Assembly: GCA_002327785.1 (NCBI GenBank)
Contig: DCUI01000107.1
Coordinates: 69,918 to 133,917 of the forward strand
Direction: 5' to 3'
DNA from: Phycisphaerales bacterium UBA2218
Lineage (GTDB): Bacteria; Planctomycetota; Phycisphaerae; Sedimentisphaerales; Anaerobacaceae
Length of the DNA: 64,000 nt
The notes under the pieces were generated by a model. The model was given only the letters and a program-made list of their open reading frames with translations. It did no database searches and was not told the DNA's origin. A program made the translations under genes and the position numbers. Of this stretch, positions 9,007-20,019 are shown one piece after another (the first letter of the stretch is position 1; every line of letters begins with the position of its first letter).

Positions 9007-9624
9007 TCACAGCTTCGCAATCTGCGCCACCACGAAACACAGGCCGAATCCGAACATTGCCGCGGCACAGACTGCAAGCACGATCCTCCGGCTCCTGGGA
9101 CCGAAGATCGCGGTGCCTTTGAAGCTCGCCCAGGAGAGGATCGTCAGCCACGTGAGGTCGCAGGACCAGTGGGTCAGGGCAAACAACACGAACGCCCAAA
9201 TCCCAAATCCCCTGGCCTGCGTAATCAGCGTCAGTCCGACCGTCGCCCACCAGATGAGAAAGTACGGATTGCTCCCGGAGAGAAAGATGCCCGCAGCAAA
9301 GGGCCCGCTCCGAGTCGTCTGCACCGCCTGATCGCCGGACCTCCCGAGTCCTCGGAACATCTGAATCGCCATGAAGATCATGACCGCCCCGCCGACCAGA
9401 CCGATGCCGATCTCCACGCGGGGGATCTGAAGGAACCTGCCGACACCAAAGATCAGCAGGACCATCAGGGGGAACTCGATAACGCCGTGGCCCAACGCCA
9501 TGAGCGTGCCGGCGAAACGGTTGCGTGATCCCATCGCGATGGCGACCGCTGTCACCGGTCCCGGCGCCAGCGCCCCGGACAAGGAGATCCCAAAGACCCA
9601 AACAAGAAAGGAAACCAGTTCCAT
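9007..9624 (-). CDS. LysE family transporter
   Basis: Probable inner-membrane exporter of amino acids or similar small metabolites, 205 residues. Six hydrophobic segments fill the protein. The N-terminus SLSGALAPGPVTAVAIAMGSRN matches the LysE/RhtB hallmark with the conserved APGP. FLSGSNPYFLIWWATVG in the middle is the second conserved block, where NP followed by aromatic residues is typical. The substrate cannot be deduced. It starts 12 bp after yjbQ and is the last gene of the minus-strand run from 19830, so it may simply be the distal end of that transcript. Confidence 0.85.
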   Translation of the reverse strand: MELVSFLVWVFGISLSGALAPGPVTAVAIAMGSRNRFAGTLMALGHGVIEFPLMVLLIFGVGRFLQIPRVEIGIGLVGGAVMIFMAIQMFRGLGRSGDQAVQTTRSGPFAAGIFLSGSNPYFLIWWATVGLTLITQARGFGIWAFVLFALTHWSCDLTWLTILSWASFKGTAIFGPRSRRIVLAVCAAAMFGFGLCFVVAQIAKL

Positions 9625-9636
9625 GACGCCGACCGT

Positions 9637-10053
9637 TCACTCCCCAATGACCTTGACCAGAACGCGTTTGTCGCGTTTGCCGTCGAATTCCCCGTAGAAG
9701 ATCTGCTCCCAGGGGCCGAAATCAAGCTTGCCCCCCGTCACGGCCACGACGACCTCCCGGCCCATGACGCTGCGTTTGAGGTGTGCATCTGCGTTGTCCT
9801 CGGCGGTGTTGTGCCTGTACTGGCTATGGGGCTTCTCGGGAGCCAGCCTCTCCAGCCAGGTCTCGAAGTCCTGGTGCAATCCGGACTCATCGTCGTTGAT
9901 AAAGACGCTTGCGGTGATGTGCATGGCATTGCACAGCAGCATCCCCTCCCGGATGCCGCTCTCGCGCAGGCACTGCTCGACCTGGGGCGTGATATTGATG
10001 AACTCACGCCGGCGCTGCGCATGGAACCAGAGTTCCTTTCTATAGCTCTTCAT
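9637..10053 (-). CDS. YjbQ/UPF0047 family protein
   Basis: A small single-domain protein, 138 residues from ATG 10053 ([10 protein letters not shown]). The in-frame ATG at 10089 would add 12 residues but deepen the overlap with the upstream gene. Family landmarks: a Cys-Asn-Ala-Met-His block followed by an Asn-Asp pair ([16 protein letters not shown]), the [18 protein letters not shown] segment with its conserved histidines, and a C-terminal [11 protein letters not shown] strand. The E. coli relative has weak thiamine-phosphate synthase activity, but the physiological role is uncertain. The start overlaps the end of the GT4 gene by 14 bp, indicating coupling. Confidence 0.85.
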   Translation of the reverse strand: MKSYRKELWFHAQRRREFINITPQVEQCLRESGIREGMLLCNAMHITASVFINDDESGLHQDFETWLERLAPEKPHSQYRHNTAEDNADAHLKRSVMGREVVVAVTGGKLDFGPWEQIFYGEFDGKRDKRVLVKVIGE

Positions 10054-11236
10054 GAACTGCCCTTTCAGGAACCAACCGGTGGTAGACATCTTCGATCGTA
10101 TCGACCATTGTGTGGGGGGCGAACTTGGTCTTGACGGACTCGCGGCCCGTTTGGCCGAGCTTCTCTCGCAAGGCCTTGTCCGCGATCAGCTCGGTGCAGG
10201 CTTCGACGAGCTGCGGGACATTCTTGGGCTCGATGAGCCGACCGGTGTTCGGGTTCACCACCTCGCGGGCGCCGTCCACGTCGAAGGAGATCGCCGGTCG
10301 GCCACAGAGCATGGCCTGCGGCAGCGTGCGAGCGAGACCCTCGCGGAGCGAGCAGTGCACGAGGATCTCAGAGGATTGGATCGCCAGCGGAATCTGGTCC
10401 GGCGGCATCAGACCCGTGAATCGAAAGCGTTCCGCCAGGCCCAGGTCGCGAATCTGCCGCTTGTAGGCGTCCGTCAGATTGCCGTCTCCGACGAACAGCC
10501 AGACCACGTTCTCGAAGCGTTTCGCCAGGTCCTTCGCCGATTCAATGATGTAGTCGTGGCCTTTGAGCATGAAAAACCGGGCGATGGTCACAAGGACCAC
10601 CGCGTCGGTCGGGATATCGTGTGTGCGACGGAAGGCTGCTCGCTCCCGCTCGGGGATCGGGGCCAGGAAATGCTCTTCGTCGATGGCGGAGTACGCCGTC
10701 ACGTGGGGCTTGTCCACGCCAATGCCGGCGGCCTTGTTCTGTTCGGTCATCGCGTCGGCGACGCTGATGAAATAGTCGGTCCGGCGGCCGGTGGCCCTCT
10801 CAACCGCGATGTAGAACCGGTTGAGCCAAGGGTTCTGGTAGCGATGGAAGGACAGGCCGTGGAGGGAGTGGACGACGCCCGGGAGGTTCGGCGCCCACTC
10901 GTCCTTGAGCGACCAGGCTGCGTACCGGCCCACGATCCCGGCCTTGGCGCTGTGCGTGTGCACGATGTCCGGCTGGATTCCGCGGAGCAGCCGCTTGATC
11001 TTGACGTAGCTGATGGCGTCCTTGACCGGCTCGATGGCCCGCCGCATCTCATCAACAATGATCGTGCGGTATTTCTGGCCCCTCGTCTGGTCGAAGAGCT
11101 GTCCCTCGGGGCCGATGGCCGGCCCGGTGATCAGCGTGACCTCGTGGCCCCGCTCGGCCAGGAGCTTGCAGGTAATAAGCGTGTTCTCCTGGGCGCCACC
11201 CAGGATCAGTCGGGTTATGACGTGCACGATTTTCAT
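10040..11236 (-). CDS. Glycosyltransferase family 4 (GT-B)
   Basis: Probable nucleotide-sugar-dependent glycosyltransferase, 398 residues. The N-terminal Rossmann domain begins [19 protein letters not shown], the glycine-rich opening of GT4 enzymes. The C-terminal domain contains the donor-binding segment with [21 protein letters not shown], equivalent to the EGxxxxxxEAxxxG region; the usual first Glu is present. [12 protein letters not shown] is also conserved in the family. The sugar and acceptor cannot be named. It is part of the minus-strand glycan gene run, and a 99-bp gap separates it from the flippase-like gene upstream. Confidence 0.88.
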   Translation of the reverse strand: MKIVHVITRLILGGAQENTLITCKLLAERGHEVTLITGPAIGPEGQLFDQTRGQKYRTIIVDEMRRAIEPVKDAISYVKIKRLLRGIQPDIVHTHSAKAGIVGRYAAWSLKDEWAPNLPGVVHSLHGLSFHRYQNPWLNRFYIAVERATGRRTDYFISVADAMTEQNKAAGIGVDKPHVTAYSAIDEEHFLAPIPERERAAFRRTHDIPTDAVVLVTIARFFMLKGHDYIIESAKDLAKRFENVVWLFVGDGNLTDAYKRQIRDLGLAERFRFTGLMPPDQIPLAIQSSEILVHCSLREGLARTLPQAMLCGRPAISFDVDGAREVVNPNTGRLIEPKNVPQLVEACTELIADKALREKLGQTGRESVKTKFAPHTMVDTIEDVYHRLVPERAVHEEL

Positions 11237-11335
11237 CGAGTCTTGGACCTATGGGCCAGCCGGGAGGCCCCCATTCGATCCAGGGCCTTAGCATAGATCG
11301 TAAGTCACAGGCCGCCAATCGTCAATATCATCTGT

Positions 11336-12343
11336 TCACTCAGAACGAATCCGCTTTCGTGCCAGGATGGCCCAGGCAAGCTGGTAGATAACGCCGAGGG
11401 CAGCCAGGAAGATCAGGGAGGAGAACAGGATCATGGACATCAGCAATGCGGCGGGCTGGGAAACGCCATAGCCTGCCAGCAGAACCACGAGCGTCACTTC
11501 GCGTACACCGAGGTTGGCGATGGAAATGGGGATCTTGCCAAGAACGAACACGATGGCGCACAGCCAGATCAGGACGCTCGTTGGAACCACCACCGACGCC
11601 GCCCAGGCGGCGAAGAGGTACCACAACAGCCCCACGAGCAGCGCATCGACCACGTTGATCAAAGCGATGGCCAGATGAAATCGCCATCCGGCGGACTGGA
11701 ACGTCGCGATCTGCGCCAGCACGGTCCGCCCTTTCTCCTGCACCGCCTTCGGCAACGGCTTGAGGACGGCCATGAGCAGGCGGATTACGGGTCCGCCGGT
11801 CCGTTCATTCAGGGCGAGCACAGACACCAACAGGATCATCGCCAGGGCAACGACGGAAAGAAGCGGCAGAATCCATGGCCGCGGGGCGCCCGGCCGGACG
11901 GCCTGCGTCGGGTTCACCACGATCAAGCCCACAAGCCCGACAACCATCATCACCACCGTCAGCGTCACCTGATTGTAGAGCATGGCGCTGAGGACATTGG
12001 CGCCCTTGCCGGTCGTCCGCTTGAGGATGTACCACTTAACGCCCGTAGTTACAAAACCGGGCAGGACCAGCCCGTACAGGGACGTGACGCAGGTGGCCCC
12101 GAAGATCAGGTTGGTGCTCGCATCGCAATCCTGCTTTTTCAGGATCCACCGCAACGCCACCGACTGCACCCAGGAGAACAGGGCCGTGGAGCCCCACACG
12201 CCGATCAGGTACTGCCACTTGGCGGTCGCAACGGTCTGGCGAAAGTGGCTGAGGTCCACCTTGGAAAAGACCCAGACCAGCAGGACAGCGGCAACCGAAA
12301 GCCTGAGGATGAGCTTGATGATCTGTTTGATGCGTCGTGGCAT
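11336..12343 (-). CDS. LPG_synthase_TM/UPF0104 flippase-like membrane protein
   Basis: A 335-residue integral membrane protein with about eight hydrophobic segments. The N-terminus is basic (MPRRIKQIIKLILRL), then ATAKWQYLIGVWGSTALFSWVQSVALRW, then GLVLPGFVTTGVKWYIL, which matches the conserved LPG-synthase-TM core where a polar/Pro pocket binds lipid. The C-terminal block LGKIPISIANLGVREVTLV corresponds to the conserved P-x-S-x-x-x-G-x-R-E motif. No catalytic domain is attached, so lipid synthesis is unlikely; transport of a lipid-linked intermediate is an inference from the glycosyltransferase neighbours. Confidence 0.82.
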   Translation of the reverse strand: MPRRIKQIIKLILRLSVAAVLLVWVFSKVDLSHFRQTVATAKWQYLIGVWGSTALFSWVQSVALRWILKKQDCDASTNLIFGATCVTSLYGLVLPGFVTTGVKWYILKRTTGKGANVLSAMLYNQVTLTVVMMVVGLVGLIVVNPTQAVRPGAPRPWILPLLSVVALAMILLVSVLALNERTGGPVIRLLMAVLKPLPKAVQEKGRTVLAQIATFQSAGWRFHLAIALINVVDALLVGLLWYLFAAWAASVVVPTSVLIWLCAIVFVLGKIPISIANLGVREVTLVVLLAGYGVSQPAALLMSMILFSSLIFLAALGVIYQLAWAILARKRIRSE

Positions 12344-12373
12344 ATTCTCTTCCGCGAGCGGTTGCGAACGCGT

Positions 12374-13096
12374 TCAGGCCGTATTGTGCCCCAGGATCAG
12401 GACCCGGCGGGAAAGGGTCAATTGGAGCTTGTAGAGCCTGCTGCACAGCGGACAACGCGGGAAGAGGGCTTCCAAGGCGCCGAATGGCATATGAGAAGCA
12501 ACGGCCGCAAGAATGACTGCGGCCGCGCCAACGTACGGGCCGCTCATGTACCGGCTCCGGATGCCCCCATAACCGGCGTTCACCAGCAGTTGGTCCAGCC
12601 TGCGGCGAGTCGTGACGTAGTTGTGAGAGAAATCGCAATTGAAGAAGTGCCGCCGCCAGCTCAGATAGTCCGGGCAGTGAATCAGGAACTTGCCGCCGGG
12701 ATTGAGAACCTGCCTGATCTGGCACGCCGTGTCCAGGGCCTGCTCCAGGCCGCTCATGTGCTCCATCACGTTAATCATGACAACCAGATCGAACTTCCGG
12801 TCGAGCGCAGGCAGCGGCGGAACCCGTGCGCATACAACGTTCGCCCCCCTGCTGCGCAGCGACTCGGCCAAGCCGGCGTTCGGCTCGACCGCATGGTATT
12901 CGAGCTTGCGTTCGAGGCACAATTGGGCGAACTCGCCCCGCCCCGGGCCAATCTCCAGGACGCTGCCGCCGGGTGTAAGCTCGGTGAACGCGAGAATCCG
13001 TTCAGCGGCCCGGCGGACAAATCGCATCCCCAGTCCGGTCGGCTGCTCAGCCTTTCGCAGATGATCGAAAAAGGCGCCTGTAGTCTCTGGACTCAC
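12374..13096 (-). CDS. Class I SAM-dependent methyltransferase
   Basis: A 240-residue methyltransferase. Motif I is VLEIGPGRGEFA at about residues 46-57. The acidic residue that binds the SAM ribose is in HAVEPNAG, and the post-motif is DLVVMINVMEHM, typical of the Methyltransf_11/23 group. The C-terminal part ends with a small Cys cluster (PRCPLCSRLY) that could bind a metal. The gene overlaps the preceding methyltransferase by four bases (ATGA). The acceptor is unknown; the setting suggests methylation of a glycan or lipid-linked sugar. Confidence 0.85.
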   Translation of the reverse strand: MSPETTGAFFDHLRKAEQPTGLGMRFVRRAAERILAFTELTPGGSVLEIGPGRGEFAQLCLERKLEYHAVEPNAGLAESLRSRGANVVCARVPPLPALDRKFDLVVMINVMEHMSGLEQALDTACQIRQVLNPGGKFLIHCPDYLSWRRHFFNCDFSHNYVTTRRRLDQLLVNAGYGGIRSRYMSGPYVGAAAVILAAVASHMPFGALEALFPRCPLCSRLYKLQLTLSRRVLILGHNTA

Positions 13097-13917
13097 TGTT
13101 TTCTCCTTCGCGCGATCAGGACCCGCTCATCCGTGCAACGATCCTTGTACTCGTTGTAGACCTGAAGGTCATAGATAGCCTTGTATAGGAGGTAGTCCTG
13201 TTTGCGGACGATCTCGAAGCCTTCGGCAGCAAGGATCTGCTCGATCTTGTCCCACTCGACGCGGTCATCCGGCCAGACGTGGATGTCCCCTTCCCGTTTG
13301 TAGCGGGGATTGCACAGCCGTCTGAGGATGTGGACGTAGCCCCGCACGTCAAACACCAGCGACAGCCAACGCCGCCAGTTCACGCAAGGGAGGGCCTTCT
13401 GAAGGAACTCCATGTAGACCGCAGGTTTCTCATAGTACGTCTCTGTGACTTCGTGGTCGATGTAGAGAACGCCGCCGGGCTTGACGACTCGGCACATCTC
13501 CCGCACGATTGCCAGATAGTCCGGCACGTGGTGCAAGACCGAATACGTGGCCACCAGGTCGAAGTGCGCGTTCGGCACGTTAGACAGGTCCCTGCCGTTG
13601 AGCTTGAGCGTATCGGATAGGTTGCTGCCGGAGAACTTCCGCCAGATGCCCTTGAGAAAGTCATCAGACAGGTCCGCTGAGACAGTGTATACCGCCAGCT
13701 CGATCAGGTGCCTCGTCAGATTGCCCGAGCCGCAGCCGAAGTCGAGCGCCTTCAGCGGCCTGGTTCCCGTCTGGACCGATTCCACCGCCTGGCGGAGCAT
13801 CCCGCGCAACCGCTGCTGCTCGATGGGATTGAAGATATCCCCGTGCACCTGCTCGTACACCGCGGCGTCCGCACCTTTGTAGTATTCAGGCTCCACGTGT
13901 CTGCCCCTGTGTACCAT
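13093..13917 (-). CDS. Class I SAM-dependent methyltransferase
   Basis: A 274-residue methyltransferase with motif I ALDFGCGSGNLTRHL at about residues 57-71 and the catalytic-core strand LVATYSVLHHVPDY followed by VKPGGVLYIDHE. This pattern is common to Methyltransf_11/25 enzymes acting on small molecules or glycans. It starts inside the end of the upstream GT4 gene (32-bp overlap) and itself overlaps the next methyltransferase by four bases, so the three are almost certainly translated from one message. The substrate cannot be told from sequence. Confidence 0.86.
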   Translation of the reverse strand: MVHRGRHVEPEYYKGADAAVYEQVHGDIFNPIEQQRLRGMLRQAVESVQTGTRPLKALDFGCGSGNLTRHLIELAVYTVSADLSDDFLKGIWRKFSGSNLSDTLKLNGRDLSNVPNAHFDLVATYSVLHHVPDYLAIVREMCRVVKPGGVLYIDHEVTETYYEKPAVYMEFLQKALPCVNWRRWLSLVFDVRGYVHILRRLCNPRYKREGDIHVWPDDRVEWDKIEQILAAEGFEIVRKQDYLLYKAIYDLQVYNEYKDRCTDERVLIARRRKQ

Positions 13918-15025
13918 TCTCTCGTTTCTTCGAGGCCGTAAGTCGCTGATAGATCTCCACGATTTGCTGCACTACCCTGCCGCCATCGAACCGGCCGGCG
14001 AACTCGAATGCATTGCGGCTGAGTTTCTCCCGGAGGCGCTCATCTTGGGCAAGCCTTCGGATCGCCTGGGCGATGGTCTCCGCACCGAGTCGCGGCAGGA
14101 GGATTCCGGTCTCGCCGTCATGGATCAACTCAGGCAACCCGCCCACAGGCGATGCAATGACCGGCACCTGCATCCGCATTGCCTCCAAGGCCGCGATGCC
14201 GAAAGCCTCCCGCCGACTCGGGACGACCACTGCATCGAAGGCTCGCATCACCGCCGCCGAATTCTCATGCAGGCCGGCCAACACGACGGTCCTTTCGACT
14301 CGGAGCCGACGGATGCGATCCGCCAGCGGTCCCTTCTCCGGGCCGTCACCCACCAGGTAGATGCACCAGGGCTTCCCCTCTCGCGGCAACTTCGCGGCGG
14401 CATCCACGAGCAGGTCCACCCCCTTGGCCCGGTCGAGCCGGCCGACGAAACCGACGACGAACCGGTCCTTCGCCAGTCCGAGCGACTCTCTGACGGTGTC
14501 GCGGTCGTAGCGGTCGGGATCGAACCGTTCAAAGTCGATGAAGTTCGGAACGACGGCCACGGGGACATGCGGATCGCCCATCGCCTGCTTCACGGCTGCT
14601 GCCGCGGCCTGCGAATTGGCGAGAATCGCATCGGCCCGCGAGCCAAACCGCCGGAAGAACCAGCGATAGACGCAGCCTGTGCCGTCCCGAAAAATCGGGC
14701 CATGCTCATGCAGGACGAGGGTGCCGGCAAATCGAGGGCGAGCCAGCAAGCTGCTGATGACCGCCTTCTGAAGGTGGGCGTGGACGATATCAATCCCGCG
14801 TTCTTTGCAGATGCTCGCGATGGCCCGAATGGCGGCGAGGCTGTACTTCCCGGATTTCAGCGTGATGACCGGCGCATCGACCGGCAGCGGTCTGGGGTTG
14901 GGCCGAAGGGCGCATATATAACTCTCGACCTGGTCGGCCGGCATCCGCTCGACGACGTTCTTCACGACGAACGGTGCGCCGCCATAGCCCAGATGATCGA
15001 TCACATGGAGGACCCGGATCTTCAT
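13886..15025 (-). CDS. Glycosyltransferase family 4 (GT-B)
   Basis: A 379-residue glycosyltransferase starting at ATG 15025 (MKIRVLHVIDHLGYGGAP). This start, rather than the longer ORF to 15073, gives an exact ATGA overlap with the upstream gene stop and has a GAGGGTGAG Shine-Dalgarno. The N-terminal domain holds DIVHAHLQKAVISS. The C-terminal GT4 signature is VVPSRREAFGIAALEAMRMQVPVI, with both conserved Glu residues (E-x7-E). VGFVGRLDRAKGVDLLVDA is the usual hinge strand. It is probably one of several sugar-adding enzymes for the same polymer. Confidence 0.92.
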   Translation of the reverse strand: MKIRVLHVIDHLGYGGAPFVVKNVVERMPADQVESYICALRPNPRPLPVDAPVITLKSGKYSLAAIRAIASICKERGIDIVHAHLQKAVISSLLARPRFAGTLVLHEHGPIFRDGTGCVYRWFFRRFGSRADAILANSQAAAAAVKQAMGDPHVPVAVVPNFIDFERFDPDRYDRDTVRESLGLAKDRFVVGFVGRLDRAKGVDLLVDAAAKLPREGKPWCIYLVGDGPEKGPLADRIRRLRVERTVVLAGLHENSAAVMRAFDAVVVPSRREAFGIAALEAMRMQVPVIASPVGGLPELIHDGETGILLPRLGAETIAQAIRRLAQDERLREKLSRNAFEFAGRFDGGRVVQQIVEIYQRLTASKKRENGTQGQTRGA

Positions 15026-16152
15026 CTCACCCTCGCATATAGTTGCAGATACGATTCTGCCGCCGCGGCCCAACTGAAGCTCTCAGCCTTCTTCCTGGCG
15101 GACTGTGACATGGCCCTCAGCACCTGCCGGTCGTCGGCCAGTCTTCGCACCGCAGCGGCCAGTGCGGCGGGATTCGGAGCGTCCACGACGATGCCGTTGT
15201 TCGAGATCAGCTCATCCACGCCTTCGCACCGGGTCGTCACGATGGGCAGGCCGCTGGCCATCGCTTCGAGCATGGCATTGCTCATGCCCTCCTGGATGCT
15301 CGCGCTCACGAAGACATCGTGCTGCCGATAGATCTCCGGCATACTCTCCCCCTCCTGCCGCCCCGTGAGCGTGACCACGTCCTGCAAGTTCCTTTCGCTC
15401 ACGAGACGCTGCAACGAGGATTCGAGCGCCCCGCCGCCGACGATGGTCAGGCGTGCATCCCAGCCCTGGCCGCGAACAAGCTCGACAGTTTCCACCAGCA
15501 GGGGTAATCGTTTCGTCATGGAGAGCCTGCCCACGGTCAGCAGCCGCAGCACATCTGGGGCCGAAGCGTCGTGGGCCGGGTGAAAACACTCCAGATCGAC
15601 GCCATTGGGGATGACCTCGATGCCGGCAGACGGCAGAAATCTCAGAGCTCGCGACTTCAATCCCTCGCTGCACGCGACGAGGGCCGAAGCTTGTCTCCAG
15701 ATCGGCTTGAAGACCAGCGGGCCGAGGATCTTGTACTCAAGCTTCAGTCTCGCGTTCGGGCCGGGCACGTCGGACCCGCGCAGCGAGACGATGTAGGGGA
15801 CCCGCCGAGCAGTTCGGTAGCACAGCCAGCCCGTCGGGAAGCCGAAGAAAGCATGGACCAGGTCGTAATCACCCGACTTCACGAGCCGCCGATGGCACTC
15901 GCCGGCCTTGAGAAGCCATTCGACGACCTCGCGTCTGCGCCATAGATGCAGGTTCTTCTTGCGAATGCCCATCTTGAAAATCAGGACATTGTCGGCCATT
16001 CGCTCCATGAAGACCCCGGACCTCGGCGCCGAGGTCAGGACATCGACTTCCAGATCGGACCTGCCGGCGTATTCTTGCAGCAAGGCCCGATGGGCCTGGC
16101 CGCCGCCCCCGCCAATCGGCGGGAACTCATAATTGAGCATTAGAATCTTCAC
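15022..16152 (-). CDS. Glycosyltransferase family 4 (GT-B)
   Basis: A 376-residue glycosyltransferase. The N-terminus MKILMLNYEFPPIGGGGGQA carries the glycine-rich acceptor-side loop. The donor-binding signature is VSASIQEGMSNAMLEAMASGLPIV, with the E-x7-E pair that fits a retaining GT4 enzyme. LLTVGRLSMTKRLPLLVETVELV is the conserved start of the C-terminal domain. Both ends overlap neighbours by four bases (ATGA with the methyltransferase upstream and the GT4 downstream), a strong sign of operon membership. Sugar specificity is unknown. Confidence 0.92.
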   Translation of the reverse strand: MKILMLNYEFPPIGGGGGQAHRALLQEYAGRSDLEVDVLTSAPRSGVFMERMADNVLIFKMGIRKKNLHLWRRREVVEWLLKAGECHRRLVKSGDYDLVHAFFGFPTGWLCYRTARRVPYIVSLRGSDVPGPNARLKLEYKILGPLVFKPIWRQASALVACSEGLKSRALRFLPSAGIEVIPNGVDLECFHPAHDASAPDVLRLLTVGRLSMTKRLPLLVETVELVRGQGWDARLTIVGGGALESSLQRLVSERNLQDVVTLTGRQEGESMPEIYRQHDVFVSASIQEGMSNAMLEAMASGLPIVTTRCEGVDELISNNGIVVDAPNPAALAAAVRRLADDRQVLRAMSQSARKKAESFSWAAAAESYLQLYARVR

Positions 16153-16877
16153 AGGCTGTCGGACTTTCGGGCGACTACGTAGAGATTCGTCTGCAAGCCC
16201 AGAGGCAGCTTGCGGAAGTCGAGCCGCTCGACCACACGGCCAAGCAGGCCGAGTCTCCTTAACTTCACTCGCGTGTAATCGTTGATCGGGTTCATCTTGA
16301 CGAATCGGACGTCAAATCCGTGTTTCGCCAGGCGACGGCGGAGCTGTCCGGGCGTGTGCAGCGACGGGTGCACGCGGCGCCACTTCAGCGTCCTGTGCGT
16401 CAGCGTCTCGAAAACCGCATTGCTCCATTTGTTCGGCGTCTGGAACAGGTAGTGCCCGCCCGGCTTGAGGACGCGATACACCTCGGCGACGTGCCGGTCG
16501 ATGCGGGCAATGTGCTCGAACAAATCGAAGCTCAGCACGGCATTGAAGGCTCCATCCTCGAACGTCAACTCCTCGGCAGGCTGGACCTCCAGCCGGATGC
16601 CCGCGTACTTGCTTCGGCCGTACTCGATGGCCACCTGTGAGATGTCCGTGCCCCGCACATCATGGCCCTGCTTCATCAGCTCGAAGACGACCGTGCCGAT
16701 GCCGCAACCGATCTCCAGGATCTTGTCGCCCGGCCTGAACAGGTTGGTCTGGACGAGAAAGTCGAGGTTCGTCTGGAGGTTGCCCCGCTGCTCCTTGCCC
16801 TGCGCCAGCTCGCCCTGCCAGCCGGTGTCGTACAACTCCTGCTGCTCATTCAGTTGTCCATCCGTAAACTGGGGCAC
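16149..16877 (-). CDS. Class I SAM-dependent methyltransferase
   Basis: A 242-residue methyltransferase. Motif I ILEIGCGIGTVVFELMKQGHDVRGTDIS at about residues 53-80 includes the ribose-binding Asp. LSFDLFEHI and VLKPGGHYLFQTPNKWS follow as motifs II and III. It resembles methyltransferases in polysaccharide clusters and UbiG/COQ3-like enzymes, but no substrate can be fixed. The gene is 26 bp from the GT39 gene upstream and overlaps the next GT4 gene by four bases. Confidence 0.87.
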   Translation of the reverse strand: MPQFTDGQLNEQQELYDTGWQGELAQGKEQRGNLQTNLDFLVQTNLFRPGDKILEIGCGIGTVVFELMKQGHDVRGTDISQVAIEYGRSKYAGIRLEVQPAEELTFEDGAFNAVLSFDLFEHIARIDRHVAEVYRVLKPGGHYLFQTPNKWSNAVFETLTHRTLKWRRVHPSLHTPGQLRRRLAKHGFDVRFVKMNPINDYTRVKLRRLGLLGRVVERLDFRKLPLGLQTNLYVVARKSDSL

Positions 16878-16903
16878 GTTCGAGACACTCCACCCGGCAA
16901 GCG

Positions 16904-18840
16904 CTACTTTCGCTGGAATACGACTTCTTCGTATTTGCCCACGATCCGGTAGTTCGTCATCACGTACCGGCGGAACGGCTGCATCACCTCATATCGCACC
17001 GCCTCCACGGGATCGACCTTCGTTTTCAGATAATTCACATATGCCTGGTCAAACAGCTTCTCATCCTGTGGACGCAGGAAACCCCGCGTCGTCTCCGGCC
17101 ACAATTCCAGAGGCGGCCGCCTCTGCGGGAAGTGGCGCTTCCGCGTGTCCACGATGAACTTGGGTGGATTCTTCTCGAACGCGTGGAGGATCTCCTGGAC
17201 CCGTTCGGCGAGCTGCTCCGGCGGCAGCAGGTGCATCATTCCCTCGAACGCCTTCGGGGTCGAGCTCATCCGCTGGGCCTGCACGTAGATCCCGGGGACC
17301 CATCCCCAGACGTAGAGCGGATCGTCGGGGTCGGAATTCTCGCGGATGTAGTCGCCGATCTGAATCCAGCCGTACTGATGGTTCGCGGCAATCTCCTGCC
17401 ACTTCTGAAGATATCCCTTGACACGTGTCGGCCGTCCCGCTCGATCCACGGCCCGGCCGCCGTTGTGTGGATACCGGGAAAGGCCGAAGAAGATGTGCCA
17501 GGACAGGACGATCATAGCGAGCAGACCGACCAGGCCGAGGACAGTCCATCGCGCTCTGTCGCGGTCAGTACGGAGCTTGTACGCATACAGCCCGACGAGA
17601 GAACTGCCCAGCACGGCGCTCGAGGCGTTCAGCGGCAGGTAGTACTGTTCATACGAGTGCGGACTGATGCAGCAGAAAGCCATGTCCAGGAACCACCAGA
17701 TCCCGAACAGCAGCACGAATCGGCCGGCATCGTCCTCAATACCGACCTTGGCTTTCGTGCGTCTGCCTCGCAACAGAGTCACGATTTGTGCCACGATCGC
17801 CCCGATAGCCAGGGCAATCGGCAGAATCAGCACGCCGTAGTACCGGAAGACCCGACGTAGGGCTTCCTTGCGTTCTTCGGGGCCGAGTAAGCGCCAGCTC
17901 TCGCTGACATAGCCCGGCAACAACCTCAAGATCAGGCTGTCGTCCCCTTTCTGAACCTCCGGCGTCTGGGCGCCGGCGACAGATTCCTGCGGAGCCTGTC
18001 CGGTGTCGGCAACATACTGGAACTTGACGCCGGCCAGTTTGAACACAGGACCGAGAACGAAAGAATAGGGCCAGTAGTACAGGGGCGTACCCATAGTCGC
18101 GTACCATGCGCAGATGGGCGTCAAAGTGATTGCGGCCCCGGCCAGCAGCAGCAGGACGTCCCTGCCGACCTTCCTCCACGCATATCGGTAGAGGATCGGT
18201 CCGGCCAGAGCAACCACGCCGACCGCCGCGATGGCGGAGACACCCGTCTGCTTGAACAGGGGCCCGCCAATCAACAAGACGCCGGTCAGCAGAGCCCACC
18301 ACCATTTGCCGGTGAGCCGATACCAGACGAAGCTGCAGATCCCCCCGATCATCAAGGCAATCATGAACTGTTCTTTCACGTTGCCGTACTTGGCGATCAC
18401 CGGCGCAGAGAGATACACGGATGCGACGATCACGCTGATGACGGCCGCAAGGCTCCCATAGAGCCGACGAACCGTGACGAACATGAAGGCAAACGCCGCC
18501 GTCTGGAAGAGTCCCTGGAGCACCTTCGAGCCGGTCTCGTTGAAGCCGGAGAGGGTCACGCCGAGCATATTTACTAAGAGCGTTCCGGCCTGGGCACTGG
18601 GTTTCTCGTCGTAGCCGATGCGGGCCCCGGAAAGGACGTGCTGGGCCGAGTACACGTAGGAACCACTGTCGAACGGGTCCGGACACTTGAGCTCGAAGTA
18701 CTTGCCCAGAAGGAATGGAATGCCGGCAAAGATAGCCAATGCCACCGCAACGAGGATTTGCCGCCTGTGGTCTGACAGGAACGGCGTGGCAATTGACGCA
18801 TGGTCGGCTGCCGGTCTCTTCCTTCGCGGAGCTTTGCTCA

Positions 18841-18841
<1 letters not shown>
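16904..18841 (-). CDS. GT39/ArnT-like membrane glycosyltransferase
   Basis: A 645-residue membrane protein with about ten to twelve hydrophobic segments and a soluble C-terminal region. The first extracytoplasmic loop contains CPDPFDSGSYVYSAQHVL, where an acidic residue before the second segment is expected in GT-C enzymes of the PMT/ArnT type. These use polyprenyl-phosphate sugars as donors on the outer side of the membrane. The adjacent GT2 gene, which overlaps it by one base (TAATG), would be the natural source of such a donor. The assignment as glycosyltransferase is by topology and context; sequence similarity is modest. Confidence 0.72.
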
Positions 18842-19830
<989 letters not shown>

Positions 19831-19865
19831 ATTCTCTTCGGGTATCGCCTATTACGTAAGTCCTT

Positions 19866-19894
19866 ATCCTACCGACAGAAAGGCTCTCGTGCAA
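19866..19894 (-). promoter_or_regulatory. Sigma70-like promoter for the glycan gene run
   Basis: Read on the minus strand: TTGCAC at 19894-19889, a 17-bp spacer, TAGGAT at 19871-19866. It lies about 36 bp upstream of the GT2 start at 19830, in the gap between divergent genes. The spacing is canonical and each hexamer departs at two positions at most. Confidence 0.45.
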
Positions 19895-20019
19895 TGAAAG
19901 ACGAACTTCGTCCTTCAAAGAATTATCGGCGATGAAACGTCCGCAGGTCAGTTAAAATACCCACGGCATTCGGGGCGTTCACACGGGGTCGAAGACGACC
20001 GATGGCCAAGGAGAGAATC

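Noticed and set aside
11675..13159. A 494-codon plus-strand frame
   Set aside because: It crosses the antisense of the flippase-like and methyltransferase genes and shows no domain.
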